Source: Saltatorellus ferox (GTDB taxonomy: Bacteria > Planctomycetota > UBA1135 > GCA-002686595). Taken from it: a DNA stretch of 64,000 nt. Below are positions 16,766-24,342 of this stretch, one piece after another (within the stretch, counting starts at the first letter, position 1; each line of letters begins with the position of its first letter). Both the position numbers and the translations under genes were made by a program. The stretch lies in the NCBI GenBank assembly GCA_007751475.1, contig CP036434.1, positions 4,903,524-4,967,523 on the forward strand, given 5' to 3'. Under the pieces are notes generated by a model. It was not told the DNA's origin. It saw only the letters and a list, made by a program, of their open reading frames with translations, and did no database searches.

Positions 16766-17046
16766 AGAGACTCGACGCATCCGAAGTGGAGAGCGAGCTG
16801 AAAGAGCTCGACGGCTGGTCCCTCGATGAAGGCAAGCTCCACAAGAAGTTCACCTTCGAGGACTTTCGCGCGGCCTTCGCCTTCATGACGCGGGTGGCGA
16901 AGCTCGCCGACGAACAGGACCACCACCCCGAGTGGTTCAACGTCTACAACGAGGTCGAGGTTCACCTCACCAGCCATGACGCTGGCGGCATCAGTGAGCG
17001 GGACTTCCGCTTGGCCCGAGGCATGGACTCCGTGGTCGCTCCCTGA
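16762..17046 (+). CDS. phhB: Pterin-4-alpha-carbinolamine dehydratase
   Basis: 94 residues, normal for the family. It carries the full active-site signature DEQDHHPEWFNVYNEVEVH then LTSHDAGGISERD, with the paired His and the later His-Asp. The enzyme dehydrates 4a-hydroxy-tetrahydrobiopterin formed by aromatic amino acid hydroxylases; in bacteria without such a hydroxylase the same fold takes part in pterin or molybdopterin handling. No hydroxylase gene lies in the window. The ATGA overlap with the lipocalin gene indicates coupling. Identity is secure, physiological partner unknown. Confidence 0.93.
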   Translation: MKRLDASEVESELKELDGWSLDEGKLHKKFTFEDFRAAFAFMTRVAKLADEQDHHPEWFNVYNEVEVHLTSHDAGGISERDFRLARGMDSVVAP

Positions 17047-17312
17047 GGATCGCGTACTGGGTCTTTCGTGGTGATGCGGTCACGCACAGGACCGACAAGA
17101 CCCGAAGATCGGATCTCCTGCGGTGCCCCTCACTTCCGCCGACACCTGGTCCGGATCATCGGGTCTTCGGAGGAAGGAGGAAGCGCATCTGCGCGTCGAG
17201 GCGTTCTTCCATCCGAAGACTCCACCGGCCCCGATGCTTCGATGGACGCCGAGGCTCCGGATCCAGCGTCCTCCCCCGCGAATCCTGAGGGGCCCTTGCC
17301 CGCGAATCCTAA
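17047..17312. other. Non-coding stretch before inverted-repeat element
   Basis: No frame on either strand shows codon structure, a ribosome site or a recognisable domain; the open frames that cross it continue into the inverted-repeat element and are arginine/serine/proline-rich, typical of chance frames in G+C-rich DNA. It holds nothing else I can name. Confidence 0.5.
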
Positions 17313-17520
17313 CCTGCATGATTCACGAGTTTGCACCACCAGCACGCCCAAACCACGCCGTGGCGGCGTCAGACCGCAGCCTTTGGCTGCCGCCCGCTTC
17401 GCGGGCTCCCTCACAGAATGCTCGACGGGCCTACGGGCCCGCCTCCGCTTCGTTCGGTCGTCTTCCTTGCCACGCCGCGGTTTGAACGCACTGGTGGAGC
17501 AAACTCGTGAATCATGCAGG
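17313..17520. repeat. 208-bp element with 53-bp imperfect terminal inverted repeats
   Basis: The left arm 17313-17365 begins CCTGCATGATTCACGAGTTT and the right arm 17468-17520 is its inverted copy: the first 22 bases match perfectly and most of the remaining 31 also match. The interior contains further small palindromes, for example CAGCCTTTGGCTG, CCCGCTTCGCGGG and CGGGCCTACGGGCCCG. It could fold into one long cruciform RNA or DNA structure. No transposase is present, so a REP/MITE-like non-autonomous element is the best guess. The double-PAS gene starts 116 bp downstream. Confidence 0.85.
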
Positions 17521-17636
17521 CTAAAGGGATCGGAAGAAGCGACCGATACCTCGGAGTCACGCCCAGGCCTCCTCGCCGGAAGGTCCTGGCGCCCCCAGGA
17601 ACCCCCTTGGCAGCCCCTGCGGCAGCCCGACATCCC

Positions 17637-18620
17637 ATGCCCCAAGCTCCGCGCCTCGTCCCCAGCCTCCTGACGGTCTCCGAAGCCACCTTTGCCATGG
17701 ACGCGACGGCAGACCGCTGCGCTCTCCTGGGGACGGACGGCCGGATCGAGCGCACGAACGCGCCCTGGCAGCGCGGCACGCGCACCTCGGACCCCGTGCC
17801 CCTGCGTAGCATCGGTGAAGGCGTGGACTTTCTGGCAGCGTGCGCGCAGGCGGCTCTCATGGGGAGCCGTGACGCAGGAACGCTGCATGCCCAGCTACGC
17901 CGCCTGATGGCCGGCGAAGGCGATCGCTGCGAGATCGACTTCCAGCGACACGCGACGAGCGGAACGAGCGTCACCACCCCCACCAAGTCCACGATCACCC
18001 TGGAGCGGGTCCCCGATGAATCGGGCGATCGGCTCCTTGTGTCTTTCGCCTCGGCCAACCTCTGTGAGGCCCAGCCCACCTCCGTTCCGGAAGCCGGTTT
18101 CGCCGTCCCCAGCGGCTCGCGCTTCGACCGCCTCGCCACGGCGCTCGACTCGCTGCCGAGCCACGCCGCCATCCTCGATGGTCGCGGCCGGATCGTCGCC
18201 GTCAATGCAGCCTGGCGCGTCTTTTCCGCCGTTTCGGGCGGCACGGCGTCCACCACCGGCATCGGCGTCAACTACCTCGCCGTTTGCGAGCGCGCGGCTG
18301 CGATCGGCGACGGGCGCGCCCGCGACTTCGGCGCGGGCCTCGCGTCGGTCCTGCGCGGGGAGCGTCACACTTACCACGCGGACAGCCGCGTCGGACTCGG
18401 CGGACCGGCACGCAAGTTCCGCGGCCGCGTCACCGCGCTCACGCTGGCGGAGGGCCGCTATACCCTCGTCACGCACACCGAGATCACGCAGACGATCCCC
18501 CAGCAGGCGCCCCCGAGCCTCGAGGAGTCCGCGCCCATGGCCTCGCCCCGCCCGTCCATCGTGCTGAGCCGCGCTACGAACCGCGCGGCGGAGAACGATC
18601 GACCCACGCAGGCCGCGTGA
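17637..18620 (+). CDS. Double PAS-like sensory protein without output domain
   Basis: 327 residues from ATG 17637, chosen because upstream in-frame sequence from 17514 lies inside the inverted-repeat element. Two PAS-like modules: about residues 20-130 (LLGTDGRIERTNAPWQRGTR, then GVDFLAACAQAALMG) and about 165-280 (ILDGRGRIVAVNAAWRVFSA, then GVNYLAVCERAAAIGD and FGAGLASVLRGE). The second closely follows the common bacterial PAS pattern with VNxAW, NYLxVCE, and FGAGLxxVLxGE. No kinase, cyclase, GGDEF or DNA-binding domain follows; the C-terminus is Pro/Ser-rich. It may act through protein partners. A hairpin GCCCCGG/CCGGGGC at 18630-18656 follows the stop. Confidence 0.75.
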   Translation: MPQAPRLVPSLLTVSEATFAMDATADRCALLGTDGRIERTNAPWQRGTRTSDPVPLRSIGEGVDFLAACAQAALMGSRDAGTLHAQLRRLMAGEGDRCEIDFQRHATSGTSVTTPTKSTITLERVPDESGDRLLVSFASANLCEAQPTSVPEAGFAVPSGSRFDRLATALDSLPSHAAILDGRGRIVAVNAAWRVFSAVSGGTASTTGIGVNYLAVCERAAAIGDGRARDFGAGLASVLRGERHTYHADSRVGLGGPARKFRGRVTALTLAEGRYTLVTHTEITQTIPQQAPPSLEESAPMASPRPSIVLSRATNRAAENDRPTQAA

Positions 18621-18629
18621 GAGCCTGAA

Positions 18630-18656
18630 GCCCCGGTCGGTCATGATCGCCGGGGC
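18630..18656 (+). terminator. Possible hairpin terminator
   Basis: GCCCCGG at 18630-18636 pairs with CCGGGGC at 18650-18656 and lies 10 bases after the stop of the double-PAS gene. There is no T run, so a factor-dependent terminator or simple RNA-stabilising stem is as likely. Confidence 0.4.
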
Positions 18657-18852
18657 GCTTCCGGGCCAACGATGCTGCTGCCGAACCGATCTCGTTTCGA
18701 AGCCGAACGGTGCATGACACCTCAGCTCGTGGGACGCAGCCCGCGGCTTCCTGACCAGAATCATCCAGACCAGGAGTCTGCGCCACAGAAGGCGATCCCG
18801 TGAGCACCGCCAGGATCCACGCTCGCGGCGTCTCGCCCAACCCCGATGGCGT

Positions 18853-20118
18853 CTAACCGGACCCGTCGCGCCCCTTGGGCGGCTTCTTGTTCAGGAGGCT
18901 CGCGGGCACGACGGTCCCTCTCCCGAACTTCTTCCTGAGCTTGTCGAGGCTCGGCGTCACCTGGGCGAGCTTCTCGTTCTGCTTCAGGTAGTCCTGGCGG
19001 GTCGAAGGCTCCGCCATCGAGCCGTTGAAGAGCGTGCCCTGGTTCGCCTGGCGCACGTCCTCCAGACGAGAGATCTGGATTCCCAGAAGTCGCAGAGGCC
19101 TCGCGGGCACTTTCTCGAGCAGTTCGCGCGCCGTCGAGTAGAGACGCGGCCCGAGATTGGTCGGGAACTCCAGGGTCTTCGTTCGGGTGATCGTCTTGAA
19201 GTCGCTGAAGCGAGCCTTGAGCGTCAGCGTCTTCCCGCGCAGCCCCTTGTCGCGCAGGTAGAACGCGACCTCCTCACAGAACGTGAAGAGGTAGTTGCGC
19301 AACTCCTCGCGATCGACGATGTCCTCCGCGAACGTGCGCTCCATCCCATGGGACTTCTCCTCTCGCCGCGCCGTCACGCGCCGCGCGTCGATGCCGTGGG
19401 CCAGGTCGTGGATCCAGATGCCCGAGGCACCGAAGCGCTTCGCCACGTCGCGGCGCGGCAGACTCGCGAGCTCCGCCACGGTTCGAATCCCGAGCATCTC
19501 CAGCCGCTTCGCCGTGCGAGGCCCCACGCCGTAGATCTTGGAGACGGGCAGAGGATCGAGCACGGTGCGCACCTCGTCGGGCTCGATCACGCGGAAGCCG
19601 TCGGGCTTGTCGATGTCGGAAGCGAGCTTGGCCAGAAACTTCGTCGGAGCCACTCCGACCGAGGCGACGAGTCCGGTCTCTCGAAGGATGTCGTCCTTGA
19701 TGCGTCGACCGATCTCGATCGCGTCTCCGAAGAGCCGCTCCGAACCTGCCACGTCGAGGAACGCCTCGTCGAGCGAGAGCGGCTCGACGATCGGCGTATA
19801 TCGACGGAAGATCGCCATGATCTCCTTCGAGACCGACGTGTACTTGTCGAAATCCGGCGGCAAGACGACGAGGTCAGGGCAGAGTCTCCGCGCAGTCGCC
19901 GTCGGCATCGCCGAGTGCACACCGAAGCGCCGAGCCTCGTAGCTTGCCGCCGCGATCACCCCGCGGCTCGCGGCGGGCCCGCCGACGCAGACGGGCAGCC
20001 CCGCCAGCGAGGGGTTGTCGCGCAGCTCCACCGACGCGTAGAACGCATCCATGTCCACATGGAGGATCGAGAGCGGCGTCTTGGGTGGCATGGGCGAAGA
20101 AGAGGAGTCGTGATTCAC
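18853..20118 (-). CDS. dinB: DNA polymerase IV (Y-family translesion polymerase)
   Basis: 421 residues. Catalytic acids are in place: LHVDMDAFYASVE (Asp22) and EPLSLDEAFLDV (Asp117, Glu118). The steric region SYEARRFGVHSAMP, the thumb helix-hairpin-helix segments (VSKIYGVGPRTAKRLEMLGI; TVAELASLPRRDVAKRFG) and the little-finger domain (EEVAFYLRDKGLRGKTLTLKARF) are all present. It copies past damaged bases with low fidelity. A C-terminal extension of about 60 residues ending in a Lys/Pro-rich tail follows the little finger; a beta-clamp-binding motif is not obvious. The gene is divergent from the fused sigma factor gene, and no LexA-type box was identified in the gap. Confidence 0.95.
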   Translation of the reverse strand: MNHDSSSSPMPPKTPLSILHVDMDAFYASVELRDNPSLAGLPVCVGGPAASRGVIAAASYEARRFGVHSAMPTATARRLCPDLVVLPPDFDKYTSVSKEIMAIFRRYTPIVEPLSLDEAFLDVAGSERLFGDAIEIGRRIKDDILRETGLVASVGVAPTKFLAKLASDIDKPDGFRVIEPDEVRTVLDPLPVSKIYGVGPRTAKRLEMLGIRTVAELASLPRRDVAKRFGASGIWIHDLAHGIDARRVTARREEKSHGMERTFAEDIVDREELRNYLFTFCEEVAFYLRDKGLRGKTLTLKARFSDFKTITRTKTLEFPTNLGPRLYSTARELLEKVPARPLRLLGIQISRLEDVRQANQGTLFNGSMAEPSTRQDYLKQNEKLAQVTPSLDKLRKKFGRGTVVPASLLNKKPPKGRDGSG

Positions 20119-20421
20119 ATCCGAGGCGGCCGCCCCCAGCGGGTCCGGGATCGGACGGTTTCACCGGCTCGTCGCACCCGCCAGTCTCACGAACTCATCT
20201 GGAGCCCGCAACCGAAGCGCCGGGTTCATGGGGCCCAACATGCTCCATACCGGCGGGAGACTCCGCCAGGAGGGCCCTGAACCACGGGAATGGGCGAGAA
20301 TGAGGCGGCGCCATCGCGATTCACCAAGATTCACCGATGGATCCGCGCTCCCGATCAGGGTCGAAATGACCGGCTACCCATCCGGCCCGTCGAATCGAAT
20401 TCGGACCACCGAACGAACCCC
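20119..20421. other. Divergent intergenic region, dinB and fused sigma gene
   Basis: About 300 bp with no convincing gene. The only structure I see is a close direct repeat, GATTCACC, at about 20320-20340. Promoters for both flanking genes should lie here, but no clear -35/-10 pair stands out. Confidence 0.3.
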
Positions 20422-22521
20422 ATGAGACCCGAAGACATGCAAGCGATCCTCGAACAAGACGACTGGCTGCGCCGGATGGCGCGCCGCCTCTTCCATGATC
20501 CCTCCTTCGCGGAGGACGCCGTCCAGGACGCCTGGATGGCGGAGCTGGCCCGGAAGGCGCCGGTCGCGGACTCCTCCTCGTGGCTCGGTGGCGTCCTGCG
20601 GAACCTCCGCAGGGAGAAACTGCGTGCCGACGCACGGCAAAGCGCCCACGCCAGTGAGGTCAGGAGCCGCGGCGTCGCCCTGGCCCCGGCCACGGACGAG
20701 GTGGTGGCCGACCTCCAGCTACGGCAGGGAGCCACCGAGGCGCTGCTCGCTCTCGATGAGCCGATTCGCACGACGCTGTACCTGCGCTTCGTCCAGGACC
20801 TTACGGTGACCGAGGTGGCCAGGCAAATGAACGTGGCCCAGTCCACCGCGTCCGATCGAATCGTGCGCGGGCTGGAGTCGCTTCGCACCACGCTCGACGC
20901 GCAGCACGGCGGCGACCGTCGCGCATGGCTCGCGGTGCTCGCGCCCCTCGCTTTCGAATCCAAGAAGCCTGCGGCAACGGGTCTCTCGACGGCAGCGATC
21001 GTGGGCTGGGTGGCGGCGGTCTGTGTGGCTTCCTCCGTTGGAACGGCGGTCCTTCTTCGAAGCGCGGGAACGGAGCTTGCTTCGCAGTCTTCTGGGCCGG
21101 CCATCGCCGCTTCGTCACCATCGCTGAACCCCGGGGTGCCTTCCACCGTTGGAAGCGCCACCGACACCTCCACCGGAGCCTTGGAGCCGCTGCCCCCACC
21201 GCCTGCGCGGCCGAAGGCCACCCGTGAACAGCCGAGGCTCGCGGCCGCTGCCACGGCGGCCGGCGACCCCGAGCCTGTCGCGAGCGCTCAGGACGAAGAG
21301 CCGAAGGCGCCCCCGAAGTGCCGGGTCCGCGCACAGGTGTTGCTACCCGACGGAACACCCGCGATCGGCGCCAGCTGGCGCCTGATCGCCGCCGTCGGGA
21401 AGAACCCACCCGGGGGATGGGAGCACCAGAGCGGCGTCGTCGACGGGGAGGGAAAGGTCGACGTTTCGTTCACGCCGCCTCCGAATACGTTCCTCGCGCT
21501 GACGTTCTCCCTGGAGGGATATGTTCGCGTGGGGAAGGAGTGGAACGGCATGGAGCAGGGGACCGAAGAAACGCTGGAGCCGATCCGCTTCTACCGGTCA
21601 GGACAACTGCGAGGGCGGCTCGTCGACGGAGCAGGGAATCCGATCCTCGGGAAGCGCTACGCCCTGCAGCTCATGGCGCCCGGCCGCGTTCGAGGGATCC
21701 CGGTCAGCTTCGGGCCTGGCTTCAAGATCGATCCCAAGGACGGAAGCTTCGAGCTCAAGAATCTCGTCCCGGGTAAGTCCCAGCTCAACTACCGCGTGAA
21801 GGACGTGGGCTGGGTGGCGGGGCCGCTCGTGGAGGTCGTGCCTGGTGAGACCCGCGAGATCGACATCGTCTGGTCCGACGCGGAGGTGGAGGCGGCCAAG
21901 AAGCGCTCGGCAGAGGAGTTCGACTTCTCGAATCTGCCCCAGCTCGAGCCGCCGCCCAGGCCGAAGCCGAAGGCAGAACCGAAGGAGAAGCTCGAGCCGG
22001 TGCGCCTCACGCTCGACCTTGGCGACGCCGTGGAACGAGAAGACAGCGTCCAGGCGGCCTTCATGGGCAGGATGGACCTGAACGGACAGATTCTCCTCGG
22101 CAAGGGCGGGCGACTCGGCCCGGCCAGCGTCGACCCCGGAGCGGCCCATACGCTCTGGATTCGCGGCCAAGGCTGGCTTGCGCTCGTCAACCAGCCTGCC
22201 CTGCAGGCAGGCGGCGAGCAGACGCTCCATGTGGACCTGGACCTGATCGAGCGCCGCGTCCTCGTCCTGAAGGACGGCGAGCCCGTGAGGGATCGGGCAT
22301 TCATCATGCAGGTGCTTCCCTCCCAGTTCCACCAGCGGCCCGGTGCTGGCTTCTGGAAGACGGACGCCGAGGGACGCGTCACCCTGAAGCTGGGGCGCCT
22401 TCCGGAAGGCGAACGCTATCGCTTCACGCTGGAGCACATGAAGAAGGGCGATCCGCCGATGATGTTCGGTGAAGCCCCCTGGGATGGTTCCGCCGCGGAC
22501 CTGACGGTCAACATGAAGTGA
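20422..22521 (+). CDS. Membrane-anchored ECF sigma factor with exported domains
   Basis: 699 residues. ATG 20422 is chosen because it begins the sigma domain directly. Residues 1-75 resemble sigma region 2 (MARRLFHDPSFAEDAVQDAW; WLGGVLRNLRREKLR) and about 100-160 region 4 (LDEPIRTTLYLRFVQDLTVT; VAQSTASDRIVRGLESLR). A transmembrane helix follows at about 188-213 (STAAIVGWVAAVCVASSVGT). The rest is exported: a Pro/Ala-rich linker, then carboxypeptidase-regulatory-like beta-sandwich repeats near 310-390, 415-505 (GQLRGRLVDGAGNPILGKRY; PKDGSFELKNLVPGKSQLNY), a Lys/Glu/Pro spacer, and a last one near 600-690. A sigma factor tied to the membrane could need proteolysis for release or act in place. 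Fusion is within one uninterrupted frame. Confidence 0.85.
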   Translation: MRPEDMQAILEQDDWLRRMARRLFHDPSFAEDAVQDAWMAELARKAPVADSSSWLGGVLRNLRREKLRADARQSAHASEVRSRGVALAPATDEVVADLQLRQGATEALLALDEPIRTTLYLRFVQDLTVTEVARQMNVAQSTASDRIVRGLESLRTTLDAQHGGDRRAWLAVLAPLAFESKKPAATGLSTAAIVGWVAAVCVASSVGTAVLLRSAGTELASQSSGPAIAASSPSLNPGVPSTVGSATDTSTGALEPLPPPPARPKATREQPRLAAAATAAGDPEPVASAQDEEPKAPPKCRVRAQVLLPDGTPAIGASWRLIAAVGKNPPGGWEHQSGVVDGEGKVDVSFTPPPNTFLALTFSLEGYVRVGKEWNGMEQGTEETLEPIRFYRSGQLRGRLVDGAGNPILGKRYALQLMAPGRVRGIPVSFGPGFKIDPKDGSFELKNLVPGKSQLNYRVKDVGWVAGPLVEVVPGETREIDIVWSDAEVEAAKKRSAEEFDFSNLPQLEPPPRPKPKAEPKEKLEPVRLTLDLGDAVEREDSVQAAFMGRMDLNGQILLGKGGRLGPASVDPGAAHTLWIRGQGWLALVNQPALQAGGEQTLHVDLDLIERRVLVLKDGEPVRDRAFIMQVLPSQFHQRPGAGFWKTDAEGRVTLKLGRLPEGERYRFTLEHMKKGDPPMMFGEAPWDGSAADLTVNMK

Positions 22522-23091
22522 GGAAGCTTCTGCCGGCCGACTCCCACTCCGCGCCCCCAAACCTCCCACTCTTGCCTCCCCGTCACAACGCGTGGGCCAG
22601 GGCCAAGCTCGCCCCCTGACAACTCCCCATCCCTCCCAAGGCCGCCGCGCCTCCCCACCTCCCGCTCCTCCCGCTTCCTTGGTTGCATTGGTAGCAGCCC
22701 AGCAACCCAGCAGATTGCCTTCCCCCCAAGCCCCAGGCCCGAAGCCGCAAGCCCTTGTCAGTCACGTGAATGCGGCGCACCCGTCCCACAGATTCCTCCA
22801 AGGACCCGTCGTAATGAACGACAAGACCTTGGGCCTTGGAAGGGATGAGTGGAAGATTCGGGGGCGCGGAGTGCGAGTGGGCCGGTGGGAAAGGTCGGCC
22901 GAGGATGCTGTTGCAAGGTGGATGGTGAATTTGGCTAAGGTTCCGATTTCCGGCTCTAAAGGGAGGTTTGTTGGCGATGTTGGGCTGAGGAGGCAAGAAA
23001 CTTCCTGTGAAGACGAACAAAACCGTGAAGGCTCCGAGCGCTCCGCAGACAGGACCACGTCCCTTTCCTGTCCATCCGTTCGGGGTCACCT
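22522..23091. other. Long intergenic region with an inverted-repeat pair
   Basis: 570 bp without a supported gene; open frames on both strands overlap each other and encode no recognisable sequence. The first part is pyrimidine-rich on the plus strand, the last ~200 bp are less G+C-rich than the surroundings. It contains the 38-bp inverted pair listed separately and should hold the promoter of the exported protein starting at 23092. Confidence 0.4.
22533..22885. repeat. 38-bp inverted repeat pair, 353-bp span
   Basis: Bases 22533-22570, read as reverse complement, match 22848-22885 at 33 of 38 positions; the shared core is GGGGGCGCGGAGTG. The enclosed 277 bp has no gene. It may be a decayed mobile or REP-like element, or the foundation of a long RNA hairpin. 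Confidence 0.75.
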
Positions 23092-24291
23092 ATGAAAACC
23101 AGCATCCTTCCCCTCGCGAGTCTTCTTCTCGCTGCCTCAGCTCTCGTTCCCCAGTCCGATGCCCAGACGACGTATGTCGTCGACGTCAACGGCGGCCCCG
23201 GTTCCGATTTCCTTGAGATCCAACCTGCGCTCGATGTGGCAGGGCCCTTCGACGTCATCGAGGTGAGGCCCGGCGGCTACGCTCCCTTCGCCGCCACCCG
23301 CGCGGCCCGAATCATCTCTCTCGGCCACGTCGTGCTCAGTTCGACCGCGACGATCACCGGCGTCGACGAAGGTGACTGGATGGTCGTCGCAGGCTTCCAC
23401 ACGCGCTCCATGGAAGTGCGAGACTGCGAGGGCACGGTCCTCATCGAAGACCTCAAGCTCCGCGGCGTAAGCGGTCGCCTGACGATCGATCGGTGCGCCG
23501 ACGTTCGGCTGCGCGCCATCGACCACTCGACCCAGAACAGCTTCTCAGCGCTGGAGATCAATAGCTCTCGCGTTCAGGTCACCGACAGCCTCCTCGGAGG
23601 CTACACCAAGGCCAACAACTACGTGCAAGGGCGTCATGCCGTCGAGCTCACTGGCGGATCGTTCTTCCACGCGTTGAACTGCGACATCCGCGGCGAGGAA
23701 GGGGGCGACAACGACGATGTGATCGGCGCGATTCCCCCAGCAGGCGGAGACTGCATTCACTCCCGAAACGAAAGTGAGGCCCGGGTGGTCCGATGCGCGC
23801 TGAGCCCGGGAATCGGAGGCACGAACGACGGGTACCCCTGGCTGCCGACCTATGGCCGCAATGGCTACTACCTCGATGCAAGCGGCGGGCAGCACTCCTT
23901 CTGGCAAACGACCTACTACACCAACAGCCTCTCCGGCGGCGCCACCCTGGAGAACTCCATCCCTTTGCCGTCGCTCCAGCAGGGCGCGGGCGCACTGACC
24001 GCTGGCTCATCCGTGCAGCTGGCGGTGCGCTCAGAGCCCGGTAGCAGCGGCCGACTGCTGTTCGGCAGACGTCCACTGGTCGTGGCCCAACCGAACACGA
24101 GCCTGGAGCGCCTGGTGGACATCGGCCGTCTCGCCTCACTCGGATCGATGAGTCCCACGGGAGTGCAGACGCTCACCTTCCCGATCCCGGCAGCCTGGCC
24201 GCGTGGCACAGTGGTCTTCCTGCAGACCTCCGCCACCGTCGCAGGCGGTGCTACCGACATGTCGAACTCGGTGGCCCTGATCGTACGCTGA
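23092..24291 (+). CDS. Secreted beta-helix-like protein
   Basis: 399 residues with a signal peptide (about 1-24, ending VPQSDAQ). The start of the mature protein, TTYVVDVNGGPGSDFLEIQPALDVAGPFDVIEV, is the usual opening of right-handed parallel beta-helix proteins (pectate-lyase fold). Later rungs show short strand-turn repeats (TVLIEDLKLRGVSGRLTIDR; CADVRLRAIDHSTQNSFSAL; SRVQVTDSLLGGYTKANNY). A C-terminal beta-sandwich region ends VFLQTSATVAGGATDMSNSV. It could bind or cleave polysaccharide, but no catalytic set is visible, so no enzyme name is given. A perfect 17-bp palindrome just after the stop serves as terminator. Confidence 0.78.
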   Translation: MKTSILPLASLLLAASALVPQSDAQTTYVVDVNGGPGSDFLEIQPALDVAGPFDVIEVRPGGYAPFAATRAARIISLGHVVLSSTATITGVDEGDWMVVAGFHTRSMEVRDCEGTVLIEDLKLRGVSGRLTIDRCADVRLRAIDHSTQNSFSALEINSSRVQVTDSLLGGYTKANNYVQGRHAVELTGGSFFHALNCDIRGEEGGDNDDVIGAIPPAGGDCIHSRNESEARVVRCALSPGIGGTNDGYPWLPTYGRNGYYLDASGGQHSFWQTTYYTNSLSGGATLENSIPLPSLQQGAGALTAGSSVQLAVRSEPGSSGRLLFGRRPLVVAQPNTSLERLVDIGRLASLGSMSPTGVQTLTFPIPAAWPRGTVVFLQTSATVAGGATDMSNSVALIVR

Positions 24292-24307
24292 TCCGTGCTG
24301 TGGGTGA

Positions 24308-24342
24308 CTGAGGGCCTGAGCCACTGTGGCTCAGGCCCTCAG
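24308..24342. terminator. Bidirectional palindromic terminator
   Basis: CTGAGGGCCTGAGCCAC (24308-24324) and GTGGCTCAGGCCCTCAG (24326-24342) form a perfect 17-bp stem around a single central base, so the real loop uses a few stem bases. It lies between convergent genes; its right arm includes the stop codon (24339-24341) of the kinase. No strong T run follows on either side. Confidence 0.7.

Noticed and set aside
17068..17673. Open frame of 201 codons across the 208-bp inverted-repeat element.
   Set aside because: It spans both arms of a structured repeat, is Ser/Arg/Pro-rich and has no ribosome site; judged a chance frame.
19470..19500. GGTTCGAATCC sequence resembling a tRNA T-loop.
   Set aside because: It lies inside the conserved dinB helix-hairpin-helix coding region; no acceptor or anticodon stem can be built around it.
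20290..20421. Upstream extension of the fused sigma gene to an ATG at 20290.
   Set aside because: The extra 44 residues have no relation to sigma region 2 and the ATG at 20422 starts directly at the conserved domain.
22583..23095. Overlapping open frames on both strands in the 570-bp intergenic region.
   Set aside because: They overlap each other on opposite strands, contain no known motif, and no protein-like codon bias is evident.
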